NCBI RefSeq assembly: GCF_009755225.1
Contig: NZ_WQKZ01000001.1
Coordinates: 1,364,001-1,428,000, forward strand
DNA from: Hymenobacter ginkgonis
GTDB lineage: Bacteria > Bacteroidota > Bacteroidia > Cytophagales > Hymenobacteraceae
Direction of reading: 5' to 3'
DNA: 64,000 nucleotides
The notes under the pieces were generated by a model. It was not told where the DNA came from and did no database searches. It saw only the letters and a list, made by a program, of their open reading frames with translations. The first letter of the stretch is position 1; every line of letters begins with the position of its first letter. The position numbers and the translations under genes were made by a program. Shown in pieces: positions 52,007-62,790 of the stretch.

Positions 52007-52639
52007 ATGCGTCTACTTCCGCTTTTCCCGCTCAACCTCGTCGCTTTTCCGGGCGAAAAACTCAACCTGCACATCTTTGAGCCGCGCTACCGGCAGCTGG
52101 TGCGCGATTGCTTCACGGAGGGTATTACGTTCGGTATTCCGCCCTTTCTAGATAATGCGGTGCAGGAGTTGGGCACCGAAATGCGCCTGCTGAGCGTGGA
52201 GAAAACCCATCCCGACGGCGAGATGGACATCCGCACCGAGGCGGTAGGCATTTTTCGGGTGCGGCAGTTTTATCGGCAGGCGCCGGGCAAGCTTTATGCC
52301 GCTGGCCAAATCGACGAGATAACGCAGGATGAGGTAGCCGACCCGGCCCTGCGGGCCGTCATTGCCGAGCAGGTGCGCAAGCTCTACGAGGCGCTGGGCC
52401 TGCGCAAGCTGCTGCTGCAACTGGAACCCGATTTTCATATTTTCGACGTGGCCCACCACATCGGCCTCAGCACCGAGCAAGAGTACCAGTTGCTGGGCAC
52501 TACCGCCGAGCAGGAGCGCCAGGAAATGGTGCGCGAGCACCTCGAGCGCCTACTGCCCGCCGTGCTCGAAGCCGAGCGCCTCAAGGAGCGCGTGCGCCTG
52601 AATGGCCACTTCAAAAACCTGCAGCCCCCGCAGTTTTAG
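52007..52639 (+). CDS. Lon N-terminal-domain protein (LonN/YcbL-like)
   Basis: This is a 210-residue stand-alone LON substrate-binding domain. The start MRLLPLFPLNLVAFPGEKLN is characteristic: L-F-P-L-x-x-V-x-F-P followed by LHIFEPRYRQLVRDC. The beta-rich region and the helical tail (EQERQEMVREHLERLLPAVL) match the family. It lacks the ATPase and protease domains of Lon. Single-domain forms occur widely; their job is unknown, perhaps as adaptors. The T9SS gene starts 148 bases downstream. Confidence 0.88.
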   Translation: MRLLPLFPLNLVAFPGEKLNLHIFEPRYRQLVRDCFTEGITFGIPPFLDNAVQELGTEMRLLSVEKTHPDGEMDIRTEAVGIFRVRQFYRQAPGKLYAAGQIDEITQDEVADPALRAVIAEQVRKLYEALGLRKLLLQLEPDFHIFDVAHHIGLSTEQEYQLLGTTAEQERQEMVREHLERLLPAVLEAERLKERVRLNGHFKNLQPPQF

Positions 52640-52787
52640 GGCGAAAAAAACGCCTCTGTAGCAGGTGCTAAAAATACTTGGGAAACCAGCTGATTTTGCC
52701 CATCCCCAGGGCGGCAGAATACGTACCTCGCGGGTATTGCCGGCCGCGGGCCGACGCATGCTTAGTTATCCTAACCTTCAGTATTTT

Positions 52788-55733
52788 ATGGCACACTTTT
52801 TCCCTGGTTTTCTTAGCACCCGGCACCTGCGCGCCGTAGCGCTGAGCGTGGGGCTGCTGGCCGGGCCTACGGCGGCGTACTGCCAGGCCACCACGGTTTA
52901 TGGGCTCGGCACGGTCACTACCACGTATGGGGCCTACGCTACCGGCACCCAGGTACTTGCGCAGCTAAACCCTGCCAGCCCCACGCTAACTACTGCCGGG
53001 CCGCTGCCGCTGGTTATCGCGGGTGTGGCAACTGGCCAGCAGCTGGTAGGCCTCGATGTGCGCCCCAATACCGGGCAGGTGTATGCGCTGGGCTACAACA
53101 GTGCGGCTACTACCAGCAACGCCCAGCTCTACGTGCTGGCTATCAGCCCGACTGCGGTGGTAGCGGCGCCGGTGGGCGGGGCCCTTACCCTGGCGCTGGG
53201 CACCAGCGTACGCACCGACCTCAACGGGTATGGCTTGGCCACGGGCATTGGCTTCGACTTCAACCCGCGCGTGGACCGCATTCGCGTTACGGGGCCAAAC
53301 CGCGCGAACTACCGCCTCAACCCCAATACCGGCGCTTTGGTGGCTACCGATGCCACACTTACTTATGCCACTACCGGCAACGCTGTGCCGCCCCCTACCC
53401 CCCCGCTTATTGGGGCGGTCGCCTACACTAACGTCGTGCCGGGCCTGGTAGGCACGACATTGTACGACCTCGACCAAACGCCCAACAACGGGGTGCTGGC
53501 CACGCAAAGCACCGTGAGCGCCCCGCCCATCACCAACGGCACGTTGACGGCCGTGGCCGGCGTAACGCTGGCGGCTAGTGCGACGGCCACGAGTTTTGGC
53601 ATCGGCGATGCCACGTTCGACCTGGACGTGTTTACCGACCCAAACACGCGAATTAACACAGCTTACTTGCTGGAGCTAACCGGCCCCACGGCGGGCAGCC
53701 CGGGCAGCTCCAACCTCTACACGTTGGATTTGGGCAGCGGCCGGGCTACGCTGCTGGGCAATATTATTGGCCGGGTCGGCCTGCGCTTTACCAATATTGC
53801 GGCGGCCCCTACCCCCGGCCTGAGCTTGTGGACCGGTGCCGTGAGCACCGACTGGGGCACGCCCGGCAACTGGAGCACCAACCTAGTGCCCACGAGCGGA
53901 GTTGATGTATTTATTCCGGGGCCCGGCGCCACGGTGCCCCGCCAGCCCACCGTAAGCAATGCCCAGCAGGCGCGCTCGGTGGTGCTCGGCGCGGGCGACA
54001 CGGGCCTGCCCGCAGTGCTGACCACTGCCGACGGCGGCACGCTGAGCGTGTACGGCAACTTTGTAAACAACGACGGTAGCGTGGCCGGCAGCGGAACGGG
54101 TACGGTGGCCCTGGTTGGCAGCACCGGGCAAGATATCAGCGGGGCCAACCTTTCGCAGTTCCAAAACCTGCGCGTAGGCCCGGCGGGCGCCACCGTGAGC
54201 GGGGCCGCGGCCGTGCAGCGCGCCCTTACCCTAACCGGCAACCTCAACATTGCTACTGGCCAGCCTTTTACGCTGCTCTCGAATGCCGCTGGCACGGCCT
54301 TCGTGGTGAATAGCGGCGGCGTCGCTACCGGTGCCGCTACGGTGCAGCGCAACATCGCCTCAAGCAACGCGGACCTGGGCTACCGCTATTACGCGGCCCC
54401 AGTGAGCAATACCACGCTTAGCGATTTGGCCACTCCCACGTTCACGCCCGTGGTCAATGAAGCGTATAATACCAGCCCCACGCCAAGCCAGGTTACGCCC
54501 TTTCCCACAGTATTGGGCTATAGCCAGGCGCAGTACGAAAGCTCACCGGCCACCACCATTACGTCAGATTTTGACAAGGGCTTTTACTCGCCAGCCAGCC
54601 TCAACGAAGCCATGCCCGTGGGCCAGGGTTTCGCGGTGAATTTGAAAGGTACCGAACTGGTCGATTTTGTGGGCCAGCTCACCACCGGCAACGTGAGCAC
54701 GCCCGCCCAGGGCCGCAGCGCCAAAGCCACTGCTGGCTGGCAGCTGCTGGGCAATCCCTACCCCAGCCCCCTCGACTGGAACCAGGTGGCCAGCACCGGC
54801 CTCAGCGGCCTAGCCAGCGCGGTATACGTCTTTAAAAGCACCAGCCAGTTTGGCGGCAGCTACGCTAGTTACGTGAATGGGCAGGGCACCAACGGCGGCA
54901 CCAACGTGCTTCCGGTGGCGCAGGGCTTTTTCGTGCGCAATGCCGCGGTGGGTACGTCGGGCAGCATCAATTTCACAAATGCCCAGCGCCTAACCGACGG
55001 CAGCGACGCCCCTTTCCAGCGTACCACCGCCGACGTGCGCCCCCAGCTACTGCTCGAACTGAGCGCCGGTTCGCGGGCTTCGCAAGCCGACATATACTTT
55101 GAGAGCGGTGCCACCGCGGGCTTCGATAATGCCTACGATGCCTACGCCCTACCCTTCCTCAACGGCCTGACCTTAGCCTCGGAAGTCGGCACCGACCTGT
55201 TGGCCATCAACGGCCTACCCGCCCTAACGGGGGCCGCCGTGACTGTTCCCTTGCGTTTATCCACGACTACGGCTGGTACCTACACGCTGCGAGCCGTGAC
55301 GCTTAGCAACTTGCCTACGGGCTACCGCGCCTACCTACGCGATGCCGTGCTCGGCACCTACACCGACCTCACCACTACCCCCTCCCTCAGCTTGAACCTG
55401 ACGACGGCCCCCAACACGGGCCGCTACTCGGTGCTGTTTAGTACGTCGGCGCCGCTGGCTACTGCCTCGGCCACCGTGGCTGCGCTGGTAGCCGTGTACC
55501 CCAGCCCAGCCCACGGCGCAGCCACGCTGCTGCTGCCGCAAGCCCTGCGCGGGGCGTCGGCTGCTACGGTGCAGGTAGTCAATGTGCTAGGTCAAGCAGT
55601 GCTTACTCGCACTGTGGCGCCCAGCAGCCCCGATAGCATTGAGTTGCCCCTGGCTGGCGTAGCAGCCGGCATTTATACGGTGCAAGCTACCACAGCCGCA
55701 GGCTTGGTTGCCAAGCGCCTCGTAGTGAACTAA
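52788..55733 (+). CDS. large secreted DUF4394 protein with T9SS sorting domain
   Basis: This encodes 981 residues starting at ATG 52788 (signal to about AAYCQA). The N-terminal third holds DUF4394-type beta-propeller-like units (GLDVRPNTGQVYALGYNSAA, GIGFDFNPRVDRIRVTGPNR, ANYRLNPNTGALVATDATLT). A Gly/Ala/Thr-rich middle part follows (LWTGAVSTDWGTPGNWST, a domain seen in other surface proteins). The C-terminal 80 residues are a T9SS sorting domain (VAVYPSPAHGAATLLLP, VQVVNVLGQAVLTRTV, GVAAGIYTVQATTAAGLVAK). It is likely a cell-surface or released structural protein. An upstream in-frame ATG at 52665 lacks a signal. Confidence 0.87.
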   Translation: MAHFFPGFLSTRHLRAVALSVGLLAGPTAAYCQATTVYGLGTVTTTYGAYATGTQVLAQLNPASPTLTTAGPLPLVIAGVATGQQLVGLDVRPNTGQVYALGYNSAATTSNAQLYVLAISPTAVVAAPVGGALTLALGTSVRTDLNGYGLATGIGFDFNPRVDRIRVTGPNRANYRLNPNTGALVATDATLTYATTGNAVPPPTPPLIGAVAYTNVVPGLVGTTLYDLDQTPNNGVLATQSTVSAPPITNGTLTAVAGVTLAASATATSFGIGDATFDLDVFTDPNTRINTAYLLELTGPTAGSPGSSNLYTLDLGSGRATLLGNIIGRVGLRFTNIAAAPTPGLSLWTGAVSTDWGTPGNWSTNLVPTSGVDVFIPGPGATVPRQPTVSNAQQARSVVLGAGDTGLPAVLTTADGGTLSVYGNFVNNDGSVAGSGTGTVALVGSTGQDISGANLSQFQNLRVGPAGATVSGAAAVQRALTLTGNLNIATGQPFTLLSNAAGTAFVVNSGGVATGAATVQRNIASSNADLGYRYYAAPVSNTTLSDLATPTFTPVVNEAYNTSPTPSQVTPFPTVLGYSQAQYESSPATTITSDFDKGFYSPASLNEAMPVGQGFAVNLKGTELVDFVGQLTTGNVSTPAQGRSAKATAGWQLLGNPYPSPLDWNQVASTGLSGLASAVYVFKSTSQFGGSYASYVNGQGTNGGTNVLPVAQGFFVRNAAVGTSGSINFTNAQRLTDGSDAPFQRTTADVRPQLLLELSAGSRASQADIYFESGATAGFDNAYDAYALPFLNGLTLASEVGTDLLAINGLPALTGAAVTVPLRLSTTTAGTYTLRAVTLSNLPTGYRAYLRDAVLGTYTDLTTTPSLSLNLTTAPNTGRYSVLFSTSAPLATASATVAALVAVYPSPAHGAATLLLPQALRGASAATVQVVNVLGQAVLTRTVAPSSPDSIELPLAGVAAGIYTVQATTAAGLVAKRLVVN

Positions 55734-55753
55734 CTCTTGGTTTCCTAGCAAAT

Positions 55754-55789
55754 AAAAAGCCTCGCCGGATTGCTCCGGCGGGGCTTTTT
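55754..55789 (+). terminator. rho-independent terminator
   Basis: AAAAAGCCTCGCCGG and CCGGCGGGGCTTTTT pair around ATTGCT with one G-T pair. It follows the T9SS gene. Confidence 0.88.
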
Positions 55790-55870
55790 AGGAAGAACAA
55801 ATTGCCACAGCTTAGCCTGAACAAGTAGTACTAGGAACACCTATTCACTGGTACTACCTAGTGTTTTCGA

Positions 55871-56686
55871 CTATTTTTTCAGGCCTGCTGGTACGCCCTG
55901 CGGGAATTGCTGCTGAATGTCTTTTTGCAGTTCTTCAATGCGGTTGCCGGGGTTAGGGTGGGTGCTCAGAAACTCGGGCTGGCGGCTGCCGCCCCCTTGC
56001 CGGTCTAGCATTTGCATCACGTTAATCATGGCGCTGGGGTCGTAGCCGGCGCGGGGGGTAAGCTTCACAGCAAAGTCATCGGCTTCCAGCTCATCGTTGC
56101 GGCCGTAGCGCAGGGTTACCAGCTTGGCAATCATGGCGGCGGCGGCGGCACGAGCTACGCTGCTACCAGGGTTATTGGGGTCGTAAGAAGCAATGGCAGC
56201 GGCGCCAGTCAGGCCCTGCGTTAGCTGGCTTTGGGCCACTTGCTCGGCCGAGTGCCGGCCCACCACGTGGCCTACCTCGTGGGCCAGCACCCCAGCCAGT
56301 TGGGCTTCGGTAGTCAGGTTTTTAAGCAGCCCCTGGGTAATAAACACTTGCCCGCCGGGCAGGGCAAAAGCGTTGATAGTCTGGTCATCTGCCAAGAGGT
56401 GAAACTGGTAGCGGTACTCCGTTTTCTGGTCGAGGCCATTGGCTTTTACTATTTGCTGGCCCACCTGCTGCACGGCCGCCGTGGCGCGAGGGTCAGCGCT
56501 TTCGCCGCCGTATTGCTGTTCCATTTCGGGCGCGGCCTGCACGCCTAAGGCTATTTCTTGGGCAGCCGTCATATTCACGTGCTGCTTTTCACCCGTCACC
56601 GGGTTGGTTGAAGTATTGAAAAAATAGCCAAACAGCGTGACGGCCGCAATAACTAAGGCGATAATGAAGCGAAAATTTAGGCGCAT
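55871..56686 (-). CDS. M48-family zinc metalloprotease
   Basis: This is a 271-residue exported protease. ATG 56686 gives MRLNFRFIIALVIAAVTLFG, a membrane anchor or signal. The zinc motif HExxH is in LAGVLAHEVGHVVGRHSAEQ (near residue 130), and the third-ligand Glu is likely in YGRNDELEADDFAVKL. INAFALPGGQVFITQGLLKN precedes it, as in BepA/LoiP-like proteins that degrade or quality-control outer-membrane proteins. The end STHPNPGNRIEELQKDI is typical of this group. In-frame ATG 56734 is less likely. Confidence 0.92.
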   Translation of the reverse strand: MRLNFRFIIALVIAAVTLFGYFFNTSTNPVTGEKQHVNMTAAQEIALGVQAAPEMEQQYGGESADPRATAAVQQVGQQIVKANGLDQKTEYRYQFHLLADDQTINAFALPGGQVFITQGLLKNLTTEAQLAGVLAHEVGHVVGRHSAEQVAQSQLTQGLTGAAAIASYDPNNPGSSVARAAAAAMIAKLVTLRYGRNDELEADDFAVKLTPRAGYDPSAMINVMQMLDRQGGGSRQPEFLSTHPNPGNRIEELQKDIQQQFPQGVPAGLKK

Positions 56687-56889
56687 GGGGGTAGTGAAAA
56701 AGAGGCGGGTGGCATGGAGCAAGCTCCAACGCAAAATGCGGCTCTATAAACGGGCCAGCGCCGGCCGGGTTATCACAGAGGCCGGCCAGCGACCTACCCT
56801 TACACAGCCGCATGGCCTAGCCGCAAATTGCTTTGGGCAGTAGCTTCGTAAAGGTGGTAGCCGCTTTTGCCACCACCAAACCTCCTTTT

Positions 56890-57318
56890 ATGGTGCCTTC
56901 TACGTTCCTATTTCAGGCTGCTGGCCGGTTGGCTAGCGCCTTGGGGGCCAGCCTATTGCTAGCCAGCTGCGGCCACGCCCTGCCCAATATACCCGGCTTT
57001 GCTGCCGCCGCTTGGCGCGCCGACCCCTACGCCTGCCGAGGCCAGCGAGTAGCCTTGTTGCCGCCCCTACTGGCCGCCCGCGCTACCCTCTACGAAGCAC
57101 GGGCCGACGATGTAACGGCACTGCTCGGCCAGCCCGACGAGGAAGAATTGCAGGTGCAAACCGAAAAAGTATACTACTACTACCTTACCCCCGGCACGCA
57201 GTGTGGCCCGCGCCACCCCCGCTCCGGGGCACCGCGCCTCACGCTGCATTTTGGGCCGCTGGGCACCGTCACCGAGTTTATGGTTGACCCAGTGCCTACC
57301 CCCACTGCCGCGCAATAG
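56890..57318 (+). CDS. lipoprotein, SmpA/BamE-like by weak resemblance
   Basis: This is a 142-residue exported lipoprotein. ATG 56890 gives MVPSTFLFQAAGRLASALGA, and the lipobox LLLASCG follows at about 24-30. The mature part has DDVTALLGQPDEEELQVQTE then KVYYYYLTPGTQCG and LTLHFGPLGTVTEFMV. An LLGxPD turn followed by Tyr-rich strands recalls BamE/SmpA folds, but this is not sure. An upstream in-frame start at 56833 adds 19 residues ahead of the signal. Divergent from the M48 protease. Function unknown. Confidence 0.65.
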   Translation: MVPSTFLFQAAGRLASALGASLLLASCGHALPNIPGFAAAAWRADPYACRGQRVALLPPLLAARATLYEARADDVTALLGQPDEEELQVQTEKVYYYYLTPGTQCGPRHPRSGAPRLTLHFGPLGTVTEFMVDPVPTPTAAQ

Positions 57319-57332
57319 CTACATACTGCCCC

Positions 57333-57372
57333 AAAAAAAGAGCCCGCCGGATAAACCAGCGGACTCTTCTTA
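57333..57372. terminator. weak terminator-like hairpin
   Basis: AAGAGCCCGC and GCGGACTCTT pair imperfectly between the convergent lipoprotein and small secreted protein genes. An A-run on the left serves as T-run on the minus strand. Confidence 0.5.
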
Positions 57373-57409
57373 TAAGTGTTATCATAGCGAGGGAAAAGAA
57401 GCGCGGGTT

Positions 57410-57769
57410 CTACGTGCTGCTGCCGTCAACCAATTGGCTGGTCTCCTGCTGTAGCAATTGGCTAAGCTGCGTGGGCGACATAATGCGGCCACACTCTTGC
57501 TCGTACTGTGACTGTAGCTCCGCCAGTTGGGCCGTGCGAGCTGCCGAATCATTCTTGGTATTGCGCTCTATTTCATCCTGCAAGGTCAACCGCGTACGGT
57601 TCAGCGTGTAGAGCTTCACGTATTCGCCTTCGTTGAGGTGCAGGCGGTTGCTCATTTCGCGCGTCAGCTCCGTAGCATTTTGGGCTGGCGGCGCAGTTTG
57701 CGCCCAAGTTGTTTGGCTTAGGCCACTGCTAACTAGCAGAGAAAGAGCGGTGTACAAATTGCTTTTCAT
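57410..57769 (-). CDS. small secreted helical protein
   Basis: This is a 119-residue protein with a signal peptide (MKSNLYTALSLLVSSGLSQT, cleavage near TTWAQTA). The mature part is helical and rich in Gln, Glu and Thr (LNEGEYVKLYTLNRTRLTLQ, LAELQSQYEQECGRIMSPTQ). The layout recalls small periplasmic Spy/DUF4168-type proteins of Bacteroidota that respond to stress, without a clear motif. ATG 57769 is chosen; ATG 57790 would add seven residues before the signal. No family assigned. Confidence 0.6.
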   Translation of the reverse strand: MKSNLYTALSLLVSSGLSQTTWAQTAPPAQNATELTREMSNRLHLNEGEYVKLYTLNRTRLTLQDEIERNTKNDSAARTAQLAELQSQYEQECGRIMSPTQLSQLLQQETSQLVDGSST

Positions 57770-57937
57770 AGGTGGTCTAGGTAAGCGCATATCTAGTCTT
57801 AGAATTCTACTAGATTTTCAGCAAACTTACTATTGCCGCGTGATAGTTCCATATTTTAACAAAATATTTATACTAGTTCGGCACTTATTTTAGCAATGGC
57901 CAGCACAGTTACCTTCGCAGATTCGTTTTTGCCTGCT

Positions 57938-58642
57938 ATGCTCACCTGTTTTGCTTCCACGCTGTTCTCTGGCCAGCCCACCTTCACGCTTTCCGAAGAA
58001 GAAAGCAAGCACGCCGTTCGGGTGCTGCGTCTACCCCCCGGCGCGCCCGTAACCCTAGTAGATGGCCGGGGCACCGTGTACGCCGCCACTATTGCCGATG
58101 CCAATCCGAAGCGCTGCGCTTTACTTATTCAGAGCCAACTGTTTATCGCGCCTCGCCCCTACTACACGCACGTGGCCGTGGCACCGACCAAAAACCTCGA
58201 CCGCATGGAGTGGCTGGTCGAAAAAGCCGTTGAAGTCGGCATCGAGCGCCTCACCTTTCTGCGCTGCGCCCGCTCCGAGCGCCGCGAACTGAAGCTAGAG
58301 CGCCTGGAGAAAATCGCCATCAGTGCCCTTAAGCAGTCGGGCCAAGCTTACTTGCCGCAACTCGATGAATTAATTGATTTTGAGAAGTTTGTGCCGGGCT
58401 TAACGCCCGAAACTACTTTCATCGCTCACCTCGAAGCCGGCGAGCGCACGGCCCTATCTCAGGTAGCGGGGGTAGGACCTGGCTGTTGCGTACTCATTGG
58501 CCCCGAAGGCGATTTTTCGCCAGCCGAAATTGAGCTGGCGCTTAGCCGCGGCATCCGTCCCGTCACGCTCGGCGCTTCGCGCCTGCGCACCGAAACGGCG
58601 GCATTGGCAGCAGTATTCACCGCACACATTGCGCGCGAATAG
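57938..58642 (+). CDS. rsmE: 16S rRNA (uracil1498-N3)-methyltransferase
   Basis: This 234-residue SPOUT methyltransferase modifies U1498 of 16S rRNA. The start ATG 57938 gives MLTCFASTLFSGQPTFTLSE. The PUA-like N-terminal domain includes EESKHAVRVLRLPPGAPVTL. The knotted domain has APTKNLDRMEWLVEKAVEVG, CARSERRELKLERLEKIAIS, LIGPEGDFSPAEIELAL and VTLGASRLRTETAALAAVFT. All typical blocks are there. It is convergent with the RtcB operon and only 15 bases separate the stop codons. Confidence 0.94.
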   Translation: MLTCFASTLFSGQPTFTLSEEESKHAVRVLRLPPGAPVTLVDGRGTVYAATIADANPKRCALLIQSQLFIAPRPYYTHVAVAPTKNLDRMEWLVEKAVEVGIERLTFLRCARSERRELKLERLEKIAISALKQSGQAYLPQLDELIDFEKFVPGLTPETTFIAHLEAGERTALSQVAGVGPGCCVLIGPEGDFSPAEIELALSRGIRPVTLGASRLRTETAALAAVFTAHIARE

Positions 58643-58657
58643 CTTGTGTATACAGTA

Positions 58658-59109
58658 TTATTTTAAGTAAGCATAAAGCCGCAAGTTATCTTGCGTTAAC
58701 TCAATAGTATACTGGCCTGCTTTGTCAATAATAGTTTTACTAGCTACTAAATCCTGCACGATGGGAGGTGCCCCTTCATCCAGTATCACCAATCGAGGAA
58801 AGTCGAGCCATTCAATTTCTTTGTAAGCATACCAGCCTCTTGGATTACCTAGAACCATCGATTCTATTGCACTGGCGTAATAATCAAAGCCATAGGTTGT
58901 ATGCTTAGCAATAAGTAATTGCCGAGTTGGATTTTCCTCGTCCCATATTGGCTTGACCAAACATTGCTTTATCTCGCACCAATTACCAACCAAGGCGGCA
59001 ATGAGCTTCACCCACTTGCAATTACTCATAAGTGAAGTAGAGAATTTTTGCTGAATAAGCTCAGTCAAATACCCATCTTCACGAAAATGAATTGGTATAA
59101 TATATTTCA

Positions 59110-59110
<1 letters not shown>
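58658..59110 (-). CDS. uncharacterised small protein, third gene of the RtcB operon
   Basis: This is a 150-residue cytoplasmic protein with no recognised domain. It starts at ATG 59110, and its A is also the last base of the RtcB stop codon (TGATG), which implies translational coupling. The sequence has an aromatic-rich middle (KWVKLIAALVGNWCEIKQCL, YGFDYYASAIESMVLGNPRG) and the end WYAYKEIEWLDFPRL and then LTQDNLRLYAYLK. It vaguely resembles small DUF6678-like proteins, but I am not confident. Base composition is clearly more AT-rich than rtcB. A partner or regulator of the ligase is inferred from position only. Confidence 0.65.
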
Positions 59111-61181
<2,071 letters not shown>

Positions 61182-61334
61182 CGGACATGGGTAAGCATTA
61201 GGAATCTTAGCGGACCTGAACCACCATTTTCGGTAAAATGTCTTTGCTTTACCGGGCAGCTTAAGGCCCAAGCAGCGCCTCATACTGCAAACCTAATTAG
61301 CAATTGAGCTATTTTACTGGCTAATTTCTTCGAT

Positions 61335-62000
61335 ATGCTAAAAAAATTGTCAATTCTCGTTCTCCTTTTCACTACCACTGCCGCTACCCCTCTCGTAGCG
61401 CCCAGCTACCAGATTGCCAAGCTGCACTACGGCGGTGGGGGCGACTGGTACGCCAACAAAACGAGCCTGCCCAACCTCATTAGCTTTTGCAACCAGGCGC
61501 TGCACACCAACATTGCCCCCGACGAAGCCACCGTGGAGCTGGATGCGCCCGAACTGCTTTCCTACCCCTTCCTACACATGACGGGGCACGGCAACGTGAG
61601 TTTCTCCACCGCCGAGGCCCAAAACCTGCGCCGCTACCTCATTGGCGGTGGCTTTCTGCACATTGATGATAACTACGGGCTTGATAAGTTTATCCGCCCC
61701 GAGATGAAGAAGGTTTTTCCCGAACTGGAGTTCGTGGAATTGCCCTTCTCGCACCCCATCTACCACCAGAAGTATCCTTTTCCGAAGGGCTTGCCTAAGG
61801 TACACGAGCACGATGGCAAGCGCCCGCAGGGCTTTGGCTTGGTCTATAAAGGCCGACTCGTATGCTTTTATACCTACGAATGCGACCTCGGCAACGGCTG
61901 GGAAGACGTAGGAACCTACCCCGAAGACACGCCCGCCGTGCACGACGCGGCCTTGCGCATGGGCGCCAACCTAGTAGCATACGCGCTCACGCAAGATTAA
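61335..62000 (+). CDS. DUF4159 domain protein, secreted
   Basis: This is a 221-residue exported protein (signal MLKKLSILVLLFTTTAATPL). The remainder matches DUF4159: YQIAKLHYGGGGDWYANKTS, LPNLISFCNQALHTN, FLHMTGHGNVSFSTAEAQNL, GGGFLHIDDNYGLDKFIRPE and FELPFSHPIYHQ-type segments. It has a glutamine-amidotransferase-like class fold by family knowledge, with no catalytic set known. The family is common in Bacteroidota near MoxR/VWA genes, but those are not here. It is divergent from the RtcB operon. Confidence 0.87.
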   Translation: MLKKLSILVLLFTTTAATPLVAPSYQIAKLHYGGGGDWYANKTSLPNLISFCNQALHTNIAPDEATVELDAPELLSYPFLHMTGHGNVSFSTAEAQNLRRYLIGGGFLHIDDNYGLDKFIRPEMKKVFPELEFVELPFSHPIYHQKYPFPKGLPKVHEHDGKRPQGFGLVYKGRLVCFYTYECDLGNGWEDVGTYPEDTPAVHDAALRMGANLVAYALTQD

Positions 62001-62036
62001 GCCAAACCACTTCTACTTATCATAAGCAGTTAAAAC

Positions 62037-62138
62037 AGAACGTTATGCTGAGCCTGCCGAAGCATAACGCTCGAGTTGTTAGGATTATAACCCTAGCGGC
62101 ACAAGCGAGATGCTTCGGCAGGCTCAGCAGGACGTTCT
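62037..62138. repeat. REP-like palindrome, copy D
   Basis: Arms 62037-62074 and 62106-62138 are imperfect complements sharing AGAACGT, GCTGAGCCTGCCGAAGCAT and CGCTCG/CGAG. The stem is interrupted by a 31-base loop. It lies between the convergent DUF4159 and acyltransferase genes. Confidence 0.85.
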
Positions 62139-62160
62139 AGTTTGTGGGACTAGTACAGCC

Positions 62161-62733
62161 CTAGCGCACGCCGCGCTCGGGGAAGCGGCCCTTTTTGGTG
62201 CGGTAGAAAGCTTTGATTTCTTCCAAATCCTTCTCGTAGTCGCCGGTGGGCCAGAACACGGGCCCTACCCCCGCTTCGCGCTTCTGGTAGTCGAGAAAGC
62301 CAAGCAAGATGGGTACGCCCGCTTCTAGGGCAGCGTAGTAAAAGCCTTTGCGCCACTTAGGCTGGTAGGCGCGAGTGCCCTCGGGCGTGATGAGGATGAC
62401 GAGCTCTTCGTACTGCTTGAAGAGCTGCACCATGCCATCGACCAAGCTATTGTTGCGGCTGCGGTTGACGGGCAGCGCGCCGATGGCTTTCACAAGCCAG
62501 CCCAGCAGTGGGTTTTCGGTCCACTCACTTTTCACGGTGAAGCGCACGTCCAAATCCATGATGTAGAAGGCGGCGCGGGCCATAATGAGGTCCCAATTGC
62601 TGGTATGCGGGGCCGCAATCATCATGCACTTCTTGATGCTGGGCGGCACTTGGCCGGTTTGCTTCCAGCCGGCTACGCCAAAAATGGTTTTAGCGATGTA
62701 GTACCAGAACGTAGAGGTTTTGCGGGCAGCCAT
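62161..62733 (-). CDS. lysophospholipid acyltransferase (PlsC-like)
   Basis: This is a 190-residue acyltransferase acting on lysophospholipids at the inner membrane. The catalytic HX4D motif is in AAPHTSNWDLIMARAAFYIM and the second motif in ILITPEGTRAYQPKWRKGFY. The substrate-side segment VGWLVKAIGALPVNRS-type appears as LGWLVKAIGALPVNRSRNNS. No long N-terminal membrane helix is seen. It is one of several short PlsC homologues that may serve phospholipid or ornithine-lipid synthesis; the exact substrate is unknown. Confidence 0.9.
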   Translation of the reverse strand: MAARKTSTFWYYIAKTIFGVAGWKQTGQVPPSIKKCMMIAAPHTSNWDLIMARAAFYIMDLDVRFTVKSEWTENPLLGWLVKAIGALPVNRSRNNSLVDGMVQLFKQYEELVILITPEGTRAYQPKWRKGFYYAALEAGVPILLGFLDYQKREAGVGPVFWPTGDYEKDLEEIKAFYRTKKGRFPERGVR

Positions 62734-62790
62734 TCACTTAAAAAACAAAAATTAACTTCCAAAGCTAGCCAATAACGGCTAGCACGGCGC

